Shown piece by piece: positions 17,908-26,377 of a stretch of DNA of 64,000 nucleotides. The stretch lies in contig CALJDJ010000024.1 in assembly GCA_938023705.1 (NCBI GenBank), positions 28,446-92,445 on the forward strand, given 5' to 3'. A model generated the notes under the pieces. It made no database searches, was not told the origin of the DNA, and worked only from the letters and a program-made list of their open reading frames with translations. The translations under genes and the position numbers were made by a program. Origin of the DNA: an uncultured Collinsella sp. (lineage in GTDB: Bacteria > Actinomycetota > Coriobacteriia > Coriobacteriales > Coriobacteriaceae). The number at the start of each line of letters is the position of its first letter. Within the stretch, counting starts at the first letter, position 1.

Positions 17908-20004
17908 TTACTTTTTGCGGGCAAGCTCACCGATGTTGGCAATGCCGGAGAAAACGGCCTCGAAGCGGTTGAGCAGCTTAAGGCGATTATCGCGAAGCTG
18001 CTCGTCCTTGTCCATGACCATGACCTCATCGAAGAAACGGTCGATGGGCGCGCGCAGGGCGGCGAGGGCGGCAAATGCGGCCGGGTAGTCCTCGGCAGCA
18101 AGGGCGGCATCGACGGCGGTCTGAGCAGCCTCGGAGGCGTCGGCGAGCGCAAGCTCGACCTCGCCCATCAGGCTGCGGTCATACTCCGCACCCAGCTCGG
18201 GCTTGGAGATATGCGCGGCGCGGGCATAGGCGGTCGCCAGGTTGTCGAACGTCTCAGCGTCGTTCTTGCGGGCCTCGTCGAGGGCGGCGCAGCGGGCGAA
18301 GAAGACGGACGGGGCGATGATGTGCACCGCGGAGACGGCGGCGACGGTATCGGCCGGAATCTTTTCGTCGCGGGCCATGCTCACCAGGCGGCCATGGAAG
18401 AAGTCACGAACCTGCTGGGCGACCTCGGCGGCGTCGAACTCAATGCCCTGCTCACTGTAGAGTTCGAGGGCAAAGTCGATGAGCGACGTGGGGTCGATCG
18501 GCAGACGGTCGCGCAGGATGTTGATAATGCCGATAGCGGCACGACGCAGCGCGTAGGGGTCGGAGGAGCCGGTCGGGGGCTCGCCGATGGCAAAGATACC
18601 GGCGATGGTATCGAGCTTGTCGGCGCAGGCCACGATGCAGCCAGCGGTGCCCTCGGGCAGCTCGTCACCGGCAAAACGGGGACGATAGTGATCGCGAATA
18701 GCATGAGCGACCTCGTCGTTCTCCCCCATCGCGGTCGCGTAATAACCGCCCATCACGCCCTGCTGGCTCGTGAACTCGACGACGGCGTTGGACACCAGGT
18801 CTGCCTTGCACAGGTGTGCGGCGCGAGCGGCGTCGGCAGCAAGATGGGCGCCCAGGTGAGCCTCGCGGGCGATAGCGAGCGCGAGCTGCTCGATGCGCTC
18901 GGACTTGGCGAGCACGCTACCGAGCTTCTCCTGGAAGGCAACCTTGGACAGACGCTCACGGAACTCGTCGAGGGAGATCTTCAGGTCCTCCTCGTAGAAG
19001 AACTTAGCGTCGTCCAGACGGGCGCGCACGACGCGCTCGTTACCGTCGATCACGCGCTCGGCGTTCTCGGGCTTGCTGTTGGAGACGACCACGAACTCAC
19101 GCGTCAGCTTGCCCTCGCCGTCATAGATCGGGAAGTAGCGCTGGTTGGTGAGCATGGACTCGCAGATAATCTCGTGCGGGACCTTGAGGAACTCCTCGTC
19201 GAAAGTACCGACGAGCACCGTCGGCCACTCGCAGAGGTTAATGACCTCCTCAAAGACCTTCTTGGGCGTATCGACATGGCAGCCGGGGCGAGCGGCCTCG
19301 ACCTCGGAGATACCGGCAAGGATGGCCTCGCGACGGCGCTCGGCAGAAAGCACGCCGGCGTCCTCGAGTACCTGCTCGTAGGCGGCGGGGCTGGCGACAA
19401 CGTGGTCACCGGGGCCGAGCACGCGATGGCCGCGCGTGGTGTTGCCGCTCGTCACGTCGGCAAATGACACAGGCACAACATCCTCGCCCAGAAGGCAGCA
19501 AATCCAGCGGACCGGACGCACGAACGTCGCGTGCTCGTGGCCCCAGCGCTGGGAGCGGTAGTTGGGCCACTGCAGGCCGGCAATGGTCTTCTCGCACAGG
19601 GCCGTCAGGATCGGGGTTGCCGGTGCGGAAGGAATATTCTTCTCGGCAAAGACGTACTCGCGGCCGTCGGTGTCCTCGCGACAGACCAGATCCTCGGCAG
19701 CCACACCACACTTGCGGGCAAAGCCCTGGGCGGCCTTAGTGGCGTTACCGTCAGCGTCGAACGCGATGTTGGCCGCGGGGCCGCGCTTAACCTCGTGGAC
19801 CTCGTCGGTCGCAGTGGCGACATTGGCCACGAGCGCAGCCAGGCGACGCGGGCTCGAGATCACGCGGACCTCGCCGTGGGCCAGACCGGCCTCGTCGAGA
19901 CCCTTGGCGATCATGGTACCAAGCTGCTTGACGGCATTGTTCAGCGGTGCAGAGGGCATTTCCTCCGTACCGATCTCAAACAGGAAATCCTTAGCGTCTG
20001 CCAT
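17908..20004 (-). CDS. glyS: Glycyl-tRNA synthetase beta subunit
   Basis: 698 residues, normal for the beta chain of the alpha2-beta2 bacterial enzyme. It binds tRNA-Gly and supports charging. The start FLFEIGTEEMPSAPL and the later RWICCLLGEDVVPV, MLTNQRYFPIYD and ADKLDTIAGIFAIGEPPTGSSDPYALRR are family blocks. The C-terminal part is the helical anticodon-binding domain. It begins three bases after the glyQ stop. Confidence 0.96.
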   Translation of the reverse strand: MADAKDFLFEIGTEEMPSAPLNNAVKQLGTMIAKGLDEAGLAHGEVRVISSPRRLAALVANVATATDEVHEVKRGPAANIAFDADGNATKAAQGFARKCGVAAEDLVCREDTDGREYVFAEKNIPSAPATPILTALCEKTIAGLQWPNYRSQRWGHEHATFVRPVRWICCLLGEDVVPVSFADVTSGNTTRGHRVLGPGDHVVASPAAYEQVLEDAGVLSAERRREAILAGISEVEAARPGCHVDTPKKVFEEVINLCEWPTVLVGTFDEEFLKVPHEIICESMLTNQRYFPIYDGEGKLTREFVVVSNSKPENAERVIDGNERVVRARLDDAKFFYEEDLKISLDEFRERLSKVAFQEKLGSVLAKSERIEQLALAIAREAHLGAHLAADAARAAHLCKADLVSNAVVEFTSQQGVMGGYYATAMGENDEVAHAIRDHYRPRFAGDELPEGTAGCIVACADKLDTIAGIFAIGEPPTGSSDPYALRRAAIGIINILRDRLPIDPTSLIDFALELYSEQGIEFDAAEVAQQVRDFFHGRLVSMARDEKIPADTVAAVSAVHIIAPSVFFARCAALDEARKNDAETFDNLATAYARAAHISKPELGAEYDRSLMGEVELALADASEAAQTAVDAALAAEDYPAAFAALAALRAPIDRFFDEVMVMDKDEQLRDNRLKLLNRFEAVFSGIANIGELARKK

Positions 20005-20007
20005 GGC

Positions 20008-20919
20008 TTACGCCACCTCGCCTTCCTGGTCGGCATTCTCGTTGACTCCGGCGACCTCGGCCATGTAGGCCTCGCAGCACGCCTTGGCGACGGCGCGGAC
20101 GCGCAGGATGTAGTTGGCACGCTCGACCGCGGACAGGGCGCCGCGGGCATCGAGCAGGTTGAAGGCGTGGCTGCACTTCATGACACAGTCGTACGCCGGC
20201 AACGGCAGCTTGCGCTCCAGGCAGGAATGGCACTCGGCCTCGTAGTCGTCAAACTTCTGACGCATCATCTCGACGTTGGCGACCTCAAAGTTATAGGCAC
20301 TGAACTCGCGCTCGTTCTCGAGGAACACGTCGCCGTAAGTCATGGGCGTACCGTCGGGCAGGTAGCTCCACACTAGGTCGTAAACGGAGTTGACGCCCTG
20401 GGCGTACATGGCGATACGCTCCAGGCCATAGGTGATCTCGACGGGCACGGGGTCGACCTCGATACCGCCCACCTGCTGGAAGTACGTAAACTGCGTGACC
20501 TCCATACCGTTAAGCCAGACCTCCCAGCCAAGGCCCCAGGCGCCCAAGGTCGGGCTCTCCCAGTCGTCCTCGACAAAGCGGACGTCATGGTCGTTGGGGT
20601 CCAGGCCAATGGCGGCCAGCGAACCCAGGTAGAGCTCCTGGGCGTTGACCGGCGACGGCTTGATGAGCACCTGGAACTGATAGTAGTGCTGCATGCGGTT
20701 AGGGTTCTCGCCGTAGCGGCCGTCGGCGGGACGGCGGCAAGGCTGAGCATAGCAGGTGCGCCACTCGGCGGGACCGAGCGAGCGCAGTGTGGTCGCGGTA
20801 TGGAAGGTACCGGCACCGACCTCGGAGTCATAGGGCTGCATAATGACGCAGCCCTGCTCGCCCCAGTACTGCTGGAGGCGCAGGATGATGTCTTGGAAGG
20901 AAAGCGATGAAGCGTTCAT
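20008..20919 (-). CDS. glyQ: Glycyl-tRNA synthetase alpha subunit
   Basis: 303 residues, the usual length. Catalytic chain that adenylates glycine. Visible: SFQDIILRLQQYWGEQGC at the N-terminus, PYDSEVGAGTFHTATTLR, and RRPADGRYGENPNRMQHYYQFQV. Operon glyQ-glyS with three bases between the genes. ATG at 20919 with GAGG upstream. Confidence 0.97.
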   Translation of the reverse strand: MNASSLSFQDIILRLQQYWGEQGCVIMQPYDSEVGAGTFHTATTLRSLGPAEWRTCYAQPCRRPADGRYGENPNRMQHYYQFQVLIKPSPVNAQELYLGSLAAIGLDPNDHDVRFVEDDWESPTLGAWGLGWEVWLNGMEVTQFTYFQQVGGIEVDPVPVEITYGLERIAMYAQGVNSVYDLVWSYLPDGTPMTYGDVFLENEREFSAYNFEVANVEMMRQKFDDYEAECHSCLERKLPLPAYDCVMKCSHAFNLLDARGALSAVERANYILRVRAVAKACCEAYMAEVAGVNENADQEGEVA

Positions 20920-20978
20920 GCCTCTAATATCCCCTCGTCGAAACGATTACACGGTTAGGTACTGTACTATAGCGGTTT

Positions 20979-21542
20979 TTAGTCGATAGCGCCGATGCGG
21001 TTGAGCGGCCAGTAGCGCACAAGCGCCACAGCGATCAAATCAGAGCGATCGACGGGACCAAAGTAGCGCGAGTCGGCAGAGTTTTCGCGGTTGTCGCCCA
21101 TCACCCACACGCACCCGTCGGGGACGGTGTAGGGATAACTCACCTGGGCGCCAGGCGCTTGGACCGAAAGCGGCCAGCTCATGCCCGTCGTATAGTCCTC
21201 GTCGAGCGCTTGGCCGTCAACGACCACCTTGCCGTCCTGCAGGTCGACCGTCTGGCCGGCCGTGGCAATAACACGCTTGACAAGAACATCATGCTCGGAA
21301 GTGGCATCGGGGTTGTGGAACACCACGATATCACCCTGTTTGACGGGCTGACCGAGCTCGAGGCTCACCTTTTGTGCCAGGATCTGGTCGCCAATCTCGA
21401 TCGTGTCCTCCATGGAGCCGGTGGGTACCACAAAGGGCTCGACCACAAAGGTGCGGATCAGGAAGGTGGCCACGAGCGCGATCGCGATGACCGCGACCCA
21501 CTCAAAAGCGCCCCTCAACGCGGAATGCTGCGATGGAACCAT
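20979..21542 (-). CDS. lepB: Signal peptidase I
   Basis: 187 residues. Membrane serine protease that removes signal peptides outside the cytoplasmic membrane. One N-terminal membrane helix (WVAVIAIALVATFLIRTF) is followed by VPTGSMEDTI with the catalytic Ser, DVLVKRVIATAGQ with the catalytic Lys, and VMGDNRENSADSRYFGPV. ATG at 21542 is preferred to a GTG two codons upstream because AGGAG is then properly spaced. It follows trmD closely and is probably co-transcribed with it. Confidence 0.94.
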   Translation of the reverse strand: MVPSQHSALRGAFEWVAVIAIALVATFLIRTFVVEPFVVPTGSMEDTIEIGDQILAQKVSLELGQPVKQGDIVVFHNPDATSEHDVLVKRVIATAGQTVDLQDGKVVVDGQALDEDYTTGMSWPLSVQAPGAQVSYPYTVPDGCVWVMGDNRENSADSRYFGPVDRSDLIAVALVRYWPLNRIGAID

Positions 21543-21544
21543 TC

Positions 21545-22303
21545 TCACTCCTCGCTCTGCGAATACGAAGCGTCCAGAATCTCCTGCGCGTATGCGCGCT
21601 CCTGGGGCGTAAGCCGTGCCGTCTCGATCAGGTCGGGACGCCAGCGGCAGGTGCGCTCGATGGCATTCTTACGGCGCCAGGCGTCGACCTTAGCGTGATC
21701 TCCGCTCACGAGCACCGGAGGCACACCCTGGCCATTGAACTCAGCGGGGCGGGTGTACTGCGCATACTCGAGCAGGCCTCCGTCCTCGGCGGTCGAGAAC
21801 GACTCGTCCACGTTGCTCATCTCGTCACCAAGGGCGCCGGGAATCAGGCGTACGACGGCATCGGCAACGACCATAGCGGGAAGCTCGCCGCCCGTGAGCA
21901 CATAGTCGCCGATCGACAGGCGCTCATCGGCATACGCATACGCACGCTCGTCGACACCTTCGTAACGGCTGCACACAAACAGCAGGCGCTCGCTTTTGAG
22001 CAGGCGCTCGGCCACATGCTGTGTAAAGGGCTCGCCACAGGGGGTAAAAAACACCACGGTGGGCTTAGGACCCTCGGAGCTAATAGCCTCGATGGCCTCG
22101 GCAATAGGCTCGACCTTCATGAGCATGCCCTGCCCGCCGCCGTACGGCTCGTCATCGACGGTACGATGGCGGTCGTGCGTCCAGTCGCGCAGGTTATACG
22201 CCTTAAAATCAAAAAGGCCGGCCTTGCGGGCGCGGCCCAAAATCGATGTGGACATGACGGGCTCAAACATCTCGGGAAAGACCGAAAGGGTCTCAATCAG
22301 CAT
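21545..22303 (-). CDS. trmD: tRNA (guanine-N1-)-methyltransferase
   Basis: 252 residues. It methylates G37 of tRNAs to prevent frameshifting. SPOUT-class knot with DEPYGGGQGMLMK, VCSRYEGVDERAY and SIGDYVLTGGELPAMV, all typical of TrmD. ATG with AGGGAGG upstream. Order rpsP-khpA-rimM-trmD is the standard ribosomal maturation operon. Confidence 0.97.
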   Translation of the reverse strand: MLIETLSVFPEMFEPVMSTSILGRARKAGLFDFKAYNLRDWTHDRHRTVDDEPYGGGQGMLMKVEPIAEAIEAISSEGPKPTVVFFTPCGEPFTQHVAERLLKSERLLFVCSRYEGVDERAYAYADERLSIGDYVLTGGELPAMVVADAVVRLIPGALGDEMSNVDESFSTAEDGGLLEYAQYTRPAEFNGQGVPPVLVSGDHAKVDAWRRKNAIERTCRWRPDLIETARLTPQERAYAQEILDASYSQSEE

Positions 22304-22313
22304 GTTGTCCTCC

Positions 22314-22835
22314 CTACTTGTCCATATCGATCAGGCCGTCCATAACGTGGACGGAAATTGTTCCTGTGTCGGGAAGATCGAGCACAACCTGCTCGATCAC
22401 GGGAATCAGTACCTCGCCGTACCGATCACCCTCGACAACCCAAACATCGTTAGCGGGCGTCGACATGATCTCGACGATCGTGCCGAGTGAACCGAAGCGC
22501 TCGTCGACCACCTCGCGACCCATCAGGTCGGTATAGGCGGCGTCGAGTGAATCGAGCTCAAAATCGTCACGATTTGCCAACACATAGCATCCCGTGATGC
22601 CCTCGGCGGCCGTCAAGTCGTCAATGCCCTCAAACGAGACCAGATCGCCATCGCCCGTATCGGTGACGGACACGACCGTGCAAAAGCGGTCGCGCTTGAG
22701 CGCCGGCGGCGTCAGGGCGACGCGCATACCCGGCTCTAATACAGAAGGAAGCCCCCGCAGCGGTTGCGCGAGGACCTCCCCCTTCCTTCCGTGCGGCTTG
22801 ACCACACGGGCGATGTTTTTGTACTGGGACCTCAA
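22314..22835 (-). CDS. rimM: 16S rRNA processing protein RimM
   Basis: 173 residues. Assists late maturation of the 30S head, binding S19. The N-terminal RimM fold starts IARVVKPHGRKGEVLAQPL, and a PRC-barrel follows with LMGREVVDERFGSLGTIVEI. TTG start at 22835, four bases after khpA. The ribosome site is not strong, which suggests coupling to khpA translation. Confidence 0.93.
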   Translation of the reverse strand: MRSQYKNIARVVKPHGRKGEVLAQPLRGLPSVLEPGMRVALTPPALKRDRFCTVVSVTDTGDGDLVSFEGIDDLTAAEGITGCYVLANRDDFELDSLDAAYTDLMGREVVDERFGSLGTIVEIMSTPANDVWVVEGDRYGEVLIPVIEQVVLDLPDTGTISVHVMDGLIDMDK

Positions 22836-22839
22836 GGTC

Positions 22840-23124
22840 CTAGCCCAGAACCTCTACCTCGACAGCAGTGTCGAGGCGAGCGGCCAGTGCACGGGCGAGC
22901 GTGCGAATGGCCTTGATGGTACGGCCACGACGGCCGATGACCTTAGCGACGTCATCCTCGGCGACAGAAACCTCGATCGTAGAGGCGTCGTCACCATCGA
23001 TGACCTCAAGGCTCACGGAATCCGGGTCGTCGACGATCTGAACAACGAGATATTCGACGAGATCGGCGATGCGATCTGAGAGCATTGCCTCACCCTCGAG
23101 CTGTGCAGCGTCAACCTCAGGCAC
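22840..23124 (-). CDS. khpA: KH-domain RNA-binding protein KhpA
   Basis: 94 residues. Small KH protein that in Gram-positives pairs with KhpB and binds RNA. The GxxG loop is seen in VIGRRGRTIKAIRTL (about residues 61-75). A GTG at 23124 with GAGGAG six bases upstream is used; an internal ATG at 23085 would give the more usual 81 residues and remains possible. Between rpsP and rimM, its usual place. Confidence 0.92.
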   Translation of the reverse strand: MPEVDAAQLEGEAMLSDRIADLVEYLVVQIVDDPDSVSLEVIDGDDASTIEVSVAEDDVAKVIGRRGRTIKAIRTLARALAARLDTAVEVEVLG

Positions 23125-23127
23125 GAT

Positions 23128-23469
23128 TTACTCCTCGGCGCCCTCAGCGGCCTCAGCGGCAGCCTTAGCGGCCTCGGCCTCTTTGGCGAGCTGCTTCTTG
23201 GACTTCTTGACGACGGTCTCGGTCTTCTCGCCCTCGTTGGCGGCCTTGACCAGAGCGGCGACGGCGTCGGTGAGCTGAGCGCCCTTGGACTGCCAGTCGG
23301 CGATCTTCTCGAGGTCGAGGTTGATGGTCTTGGGGGCGGTCATCGGGTTGTAGCGGCCAACCTCCTCGATGATACGACCGTCACGCGGGGCGCGGGAATC
23401 GGCGACGACGACACGGTAGTACGGACGCTTCTTAGCGCCGTGACGAGCAAGGCGAATCTTGACTGCCAA
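23128..23469 (-). CDS. rpsP: 30S ribosomal protein S16
   Basis: 113 residues. Family start (L)AVKIRLARHGAKKRPYYRVV and DGRIIEEVGRYNPM are clear. The C-terminal Lys/Ala/Glu-rich tail of about 35 residues is longer than in E. coli. The TTG at 23469 is the start because GGAGGAG precedes it; this puts Met before AVKI as in other S16 proteins. First gene of the rpsP-khpA-rimM-trmD-lepB block. Confidence 0.95.
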   Translation of the reverse strand: MAVKIRLARHGAKKRPYYRVVVADSRAPRDGRIIEEVGRYNPMTAPKTINLDLEKIADWQSKGAQLTDAVAALVKAANEGEKTETVVKKSKKQLAKEAEAAKAAAEAAEGAEE

Positions 23470-23525
23470 AGGAAACTCCTCCAACCAAGCAGCTTTAGGC
23501 TGCAACTACAAACAAACAGTTGAAC

Positions 23526-23554
23526 ATAATACGCCATCGACGCGGGCAGGTGAA
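23526..23554 (-). promoter_or_regulatory. Possible promoter of the rpsP operon
   Basis: On the minus strand: -35 TTCACC, 17-base spacer, -10 TATTAT. An alternative TTGCAA-16-TAAGAT lies farther upstream. Either would serve rpsP. Confidence 0.35.
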
Positions 23555-23709
23555 GTCCGTGAGACCAACTTCTTCGGTGTAGTCGAGGGCAAATCCATAT
23601 CTTAGACAAGAATTCGGGATTTGCAAGCACATACACGCACCCCACATGAGCTGCGCGGTATACTCATGACATGGAAAGATGCGAACATACATACGGTTAT
23701 GAGGATGCC

Positions 23710-24927
23710 ATGGGCGTCACACCGCCTCCCTGGACGGGTTCGGCGGTGGGCCTCATGGACCTCGATGCATTTTTTGCGAGCGTGGAGATGCTCGATCATC
23801 CCGAATGGCGCGGAAAGCCACTCATCGTGGGCGGAGACGCCGATTCGCGTGGCGTCGTGTCCACGTGCTCGTATGAGGCACGTCGCTTTGGCGTGCGCTC
23901 TGCCATGGCCTCGGCCGAGGCGCGGCGCTTGTGCCCGCAAGCCATTTGGACGCACGGGCACTTTGATCGCTACCGCGAGGTGAGCGCGCAGGTCATGGCA
24001 ATTCTTGCCGAGGAGACGCCGCGCGTTGAGCGCGTATCCATCGACGAAGCCTTTATCGATATCACACCGGGTCGCTTTGCGCCCGAGGACCCACTGCTGG
24101 TTGCACGGCGTATAAGCGACCGTGTGGCAGCGCTGGGAGTGACGTGCTCCATTGGCGTGGGCTGCAACAAGACGGTCGCAAAGATCGCAAGCGAGCGGGA
24201 TAAGCCGTTTGGGCTGACCATCGTGCGCCCCGGAACCGAGCAGCGCTTTTTGGCCGCGCTGCCGGTATCTGCCATGAGCGGCATCGGGCGCTCGGCCGAG
24301 GAGCGACTGCGCCGTATGCGCATCTACACGCTCGGCGAGCTGTCACGCGCGCCGGAATCCACCTTGGCCTCTATTTTTGGCGTCAACGGCGAACGTATGC
24401 GTCAGCGTGCGCTGGGACTTGAAATCTCCGAAGTCACGAGTCTCGATGAAGAGCGCGAGGTCAAGTCGGTCAGCAATGAACGCACCTTTGCAAAAGATTT
24501 GACTGAGCGCGGGGACATCGAAGCGGCGATTGCGCTGCTGGGTGAGTCGGTTGGACGCCGCCTGCGCCGTCAGGGACTGACGGGCGGCACGGTAACGCTC
24601 AAGCTTAAGTATTCGTATGGCAGCGGGCGTACGGCACAGCGCCGGCTGCCTCATCCGACCGACGATGAGAACATCTTCGTGGCGGTTGCACTCGAACTGC
24701 TCGACAACATCTGGCAGGAAGGCATGCATGTTCGCTTAGCGGGCATCGGCATGAGCGACTTCGACCACCAAGGCGGCATCCAGACCGACCTGTTCTGCGA
24801 AGTCGACGACCGCGGAGCCCAATCAAGCGACCGTCGCGACCTCTCGGTCGCTATCGACGCCGTCCGAGACAAGTTCGGCGACACCGCCCTATCCTTCGGC
24901 CGCCAATCCCGCTTCTCCTCCCAATGA
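23710..24927 (+). CDS. dinB: DNA polymerase IV (Y family)
   Basis: 405 residues from the ATG at 23710, which has GAGG five bases upstream; an ATG 13 codons earlier lacks a ribosome site and nearly coincides with the expected transcript start after a TATACT at 23659-23664. Translesion polymerase. Palm motifs GLMDLDAFFASVEML and RVSIDEAFIDITPG carry the metal-binding acids, CSIGVGCNKTVAKIAS matches the family, and a little-finger domain follows. The stop codon lies inside the first REP palindrome. Divergent from rpsP. Confidence 0.93.
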   Translation: MGVTPPPWTGSAVGLMDLDAFFASVEMLDHPEWRGKPLIVGGDADSRGVVSTCSYEARRFGVRSAMASAEARRLCPQAIWTHGHFDRYREVSAQVMAILAEETPRVERVSIDEAFIDITPGRFAPEDPLLVARRISDRVAALGVTCSIGVGCNKTVAKIASERDKPFGLTIVRPGTEQRFLAALPVSAMSGIGRSAEERLRRMRIYTLGELSRAPESTLASIFGVNGERMRQRALGLEISEVTSLDEEREVKSVSNERTFAKDLTERGDIEAAIALLGESVGRRLRRQGLTGGTVTLKLKYSYGSGRTAQRRLPHPTDDENIFVAVALELLDNIWQEGMHVRLAGIGMSDFDHQGGIQTDLFCEVDDRGAQSSDRRDLSVAIDAVRDKFGDTALSFGRQSRFSSQ

Positions 24928-24957
24928 TTTTTCTGGGACGGGGATTAAAAAATCATT
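24923..24957. repeat. REP palindrome A (left boundary of RAYT element)
   Basis: Perfect 10-bp arms AATGATTTTT/AAAAATCATT around a centre ctgggacggggatta. It contains the dinB stop codon. It is the near-exact reverse complement of the repeat at 25861-25894, differing by one inserted T. Confidence 0.85.
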
Positions 24958-24976
24958 CTGGCGCTATCGGTGCTTT

Positions 24977-25007
24977 TGATTATTTTGGGACGGGGATGAA
25001 ATAATCA
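24977..25007. repeat. REP palindrome B (next to RAYT stop)
   Basis: Arms TGATTATTT/AAATAATCA around tgggacggggatg. Same loop core as palindrome A with different arms; same orientation as A. Ends ten bases from the RAYT stop. Confidence 0.8.
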
Positions 25008-25016
25008 TTTCAGGCC

Positions 25017-25757
25017 TCATTTCGCCCTCTGAATAATATTTGTCCCGATTCCCGTAATACGCGAAATCTGGGCAATCGTAAAGCCTCGATGTTTCAGCAT
25101 TGCCAACAGACGATTCCGTTCTTGCTTCGGCAACGTCTTGAGCTGGTAGGGCTCAAGTGGAGCCAATAAAGCCTGTGCGACTTCCAAAGCATCCATATCG
25201 GAAACGTGTTTGCCTTCAGGCAAGTAATACGAATTGGGCTTACCGTCTGTACTTGTAAGGTAAAACGCCTCCGAACCACCAAATAGTTCGACAATATCAC
25301 TGCAATCGCAGATTTCAGGCGTACCGAAATACTCATGGAAGCTACTCCACCTATACATAGGTGCAGAAGATATGCCCGCCTTCGCAGGATTGTCGTGAAT
25401 GTAACGAACGCAACGGAGCAGCTGCTCATCATCGGAAATAACAACGCTCTTAAAACGCTCTTGAAAAACTGGCCCACGCCTGCCTGTCTTCACATTGAAT
25501 CGCATAGCATACGCTGTATCTATGGCGTGCATCGCAGTACTCATTTGGTTATCGGGGTCATCAAATAGCAGATGCACATGATTGTCCATCAAACACCAAG
25601 CAAGCAACCGTATGTGGTCGGATGTAAAACGCTGACTCATCAGATTGAGGAAATAGTAGCGGTCGTCATCGTCCTCAAAGATCAGTTGGTCAGCACAGCC
25701 TTTGACCATAACATGATAATGACCGAGTTCGGATAACACACGGGCAACGCGAGTCAT
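25017..25757 (-). CDS. REP-associated tyrosine transposase (RAYT, Y1_Tnp/IS200-like)
   Basis: 246 residues. RAYTs are single-copy relatives of IS200/IS605 transposases thought to act on REP palindromes. The HUH pair is in MDNHVHLLF (about residues 57-65) with GHYHVMVKG near the N-terminus, and the catalytic Tyr is likely in LRCVRYIHDNP. The C-terminal 60 residues add KTLPKQERNRLLAML and a helix-turn-helix (TIAQISRITGIGTN). ATG at 25757 follows GGAAGGGAGG. It is flanked by REP palindromes in inverted orientation, as expected for the class. GC content is below that of its neighbours. Confidence 0.88.
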   Translation of the reverse strand: MTRVARVLSELGHYHVMVKGCADQLIFEDDDDRYYFLNLMSQRFTSDHIRLLAWCLMDNHVHLLFDDPDNQMSTAMHAIDTAYAMRFNVKTGRRGPVFQERFKSVVISDDEQLLRCVRYIHDNPAKAGISSAPMYRWSSFHEYFGTPEICDCSDIVELFGGSEAFYLTSTDGKPNSYYLPEGKHVSDMDALEVAQALLAPLEPYQLKTLPKQERNRLLAMLKHRGFTIAQISRITGIGTNIIQRAK

Positions 25758-25820
25758 CGAAGCCCTCCCTTCCGAGTTTGCGATAGCCACAGCATACAAA
25801 AGGAGGGAAAAGAAAATAGC

Positions 25821-25847
25821 GAACCGCCCAACAAAGATGGGCGGTTC
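25821..25847 (-). terminator. Hairpin, probable terminator of the rsfS operon
   Basis: Perfect 10-bp stem GAACCGCCCA/TGGGCGGTTC with a 7-base loop. On the minus strand it is followed by GCTATTTTCTTTTCCC. It lies 47 bases after the rsfS stop and upstream of the RAYT. Confidence 0.55.
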
Positions 25848-25860
25848 GGTGAACGGTAGG

Positions 25861-25894
25861 AATGATTTTTTATCCCCGTCCCAGAAAAATCATT
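25861..25894. repeat. REP palindrome C (right boundary of RAYT element)
   Basis: Arms AATGATTTTT/AAAAATCATT around tatccccgtcccag. Inverted copy of palindrome A. Its last base is part of the rsfS stop codon, so the element abuts both flanking genes exactly. Confidence 0.85.
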
Positions 25895-26349
25895 TAGAGG
25901 AGATTGAGGGGGAGCTGGGGGGCGTCACCCCAGAGCTTTTCTAGACGGTAGAAGTCGCGGGCTTCGGGAGTGAAGACGTGAACGACGACCGAGCCGTAGT
26001 CCATGAGCATCCAGGTCTTCTGCTCGCGGCCCTCGATGGAGAACGGATGCTCGCCGCAAGCCGCGGCGACCTTCTCCTCGATCTCGTCGACGATAGAATC
26101 GACCTGGCGGTTGTTGGTACCGGTGGCAAGCACAAAGTAGTCGCACACGTCGGAAAGCTCGGTCAGGTCGAGCACCTGCACGTCCTCGCCCTTCTTGTCG
26201 TAGGCGGCCTGCGCGGCGGCGCGGGCGACATCCTCGGCGGCGACACCGCTCGCGGACAGCGAGGCGGCGGTGCGGTCGGACGTGGCAACGAAACTCTTGT
26301 GCTCCACACCTTCAAGAATCTGCTCGTCAGTCATGGTCTCGTCGGCCAT
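25894..26349 (-). CDS. rsfS: Ribosomal silencing factor RsfS
   Basis: 151 residues. Binds L14 and blocks subunit joining under starvation. The family core AAYDKKGEDVQVLDLTEL, CDYFVLATGTNNRQVDSI and WMLMDYGSVVVHVFTPEARDFYRLEKLWGDA is present. The N-terminal 45 residues are an extension beyond the usual 105-120. ATG at 26349 with GAGGT six bases away; an upstream Met is not supported by a ribosome site. Last gene of the obg-nadD-yqeK-rsfS run. Confidence 0.95.
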   Translation of the reverse strand: MADETMTDEQILEGVEHKSFVATSDRTAASLSASGVAAEDVARAAAQAAYDKKGEDVQVLDLTELSDVCDYFVLATGTNNRQVDSIVDEIEEKVAAACGEHPFSIEGREQKTWMLMDYGSVVVHVFTPEARDFYRLEKLWGDAPQLPLNLL

Positions 26350-26377
26350 GGAATACCTCTTTCTAGACACACCCGAG

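Noticed and set aside
17656..19467. 603-codon plus-strand frame opposite glyS
   Set aside because: Antisense shadow; the low-complexity Gly/Leu/Asp content matches reverse reading of GC-rich codons.
23676..23700. SOS box (cgaacatacatacgg) upstream of dinB
   Set aside because: Only the left half matches the Gram-positive LexA consensus; the right half lacks GTTC.
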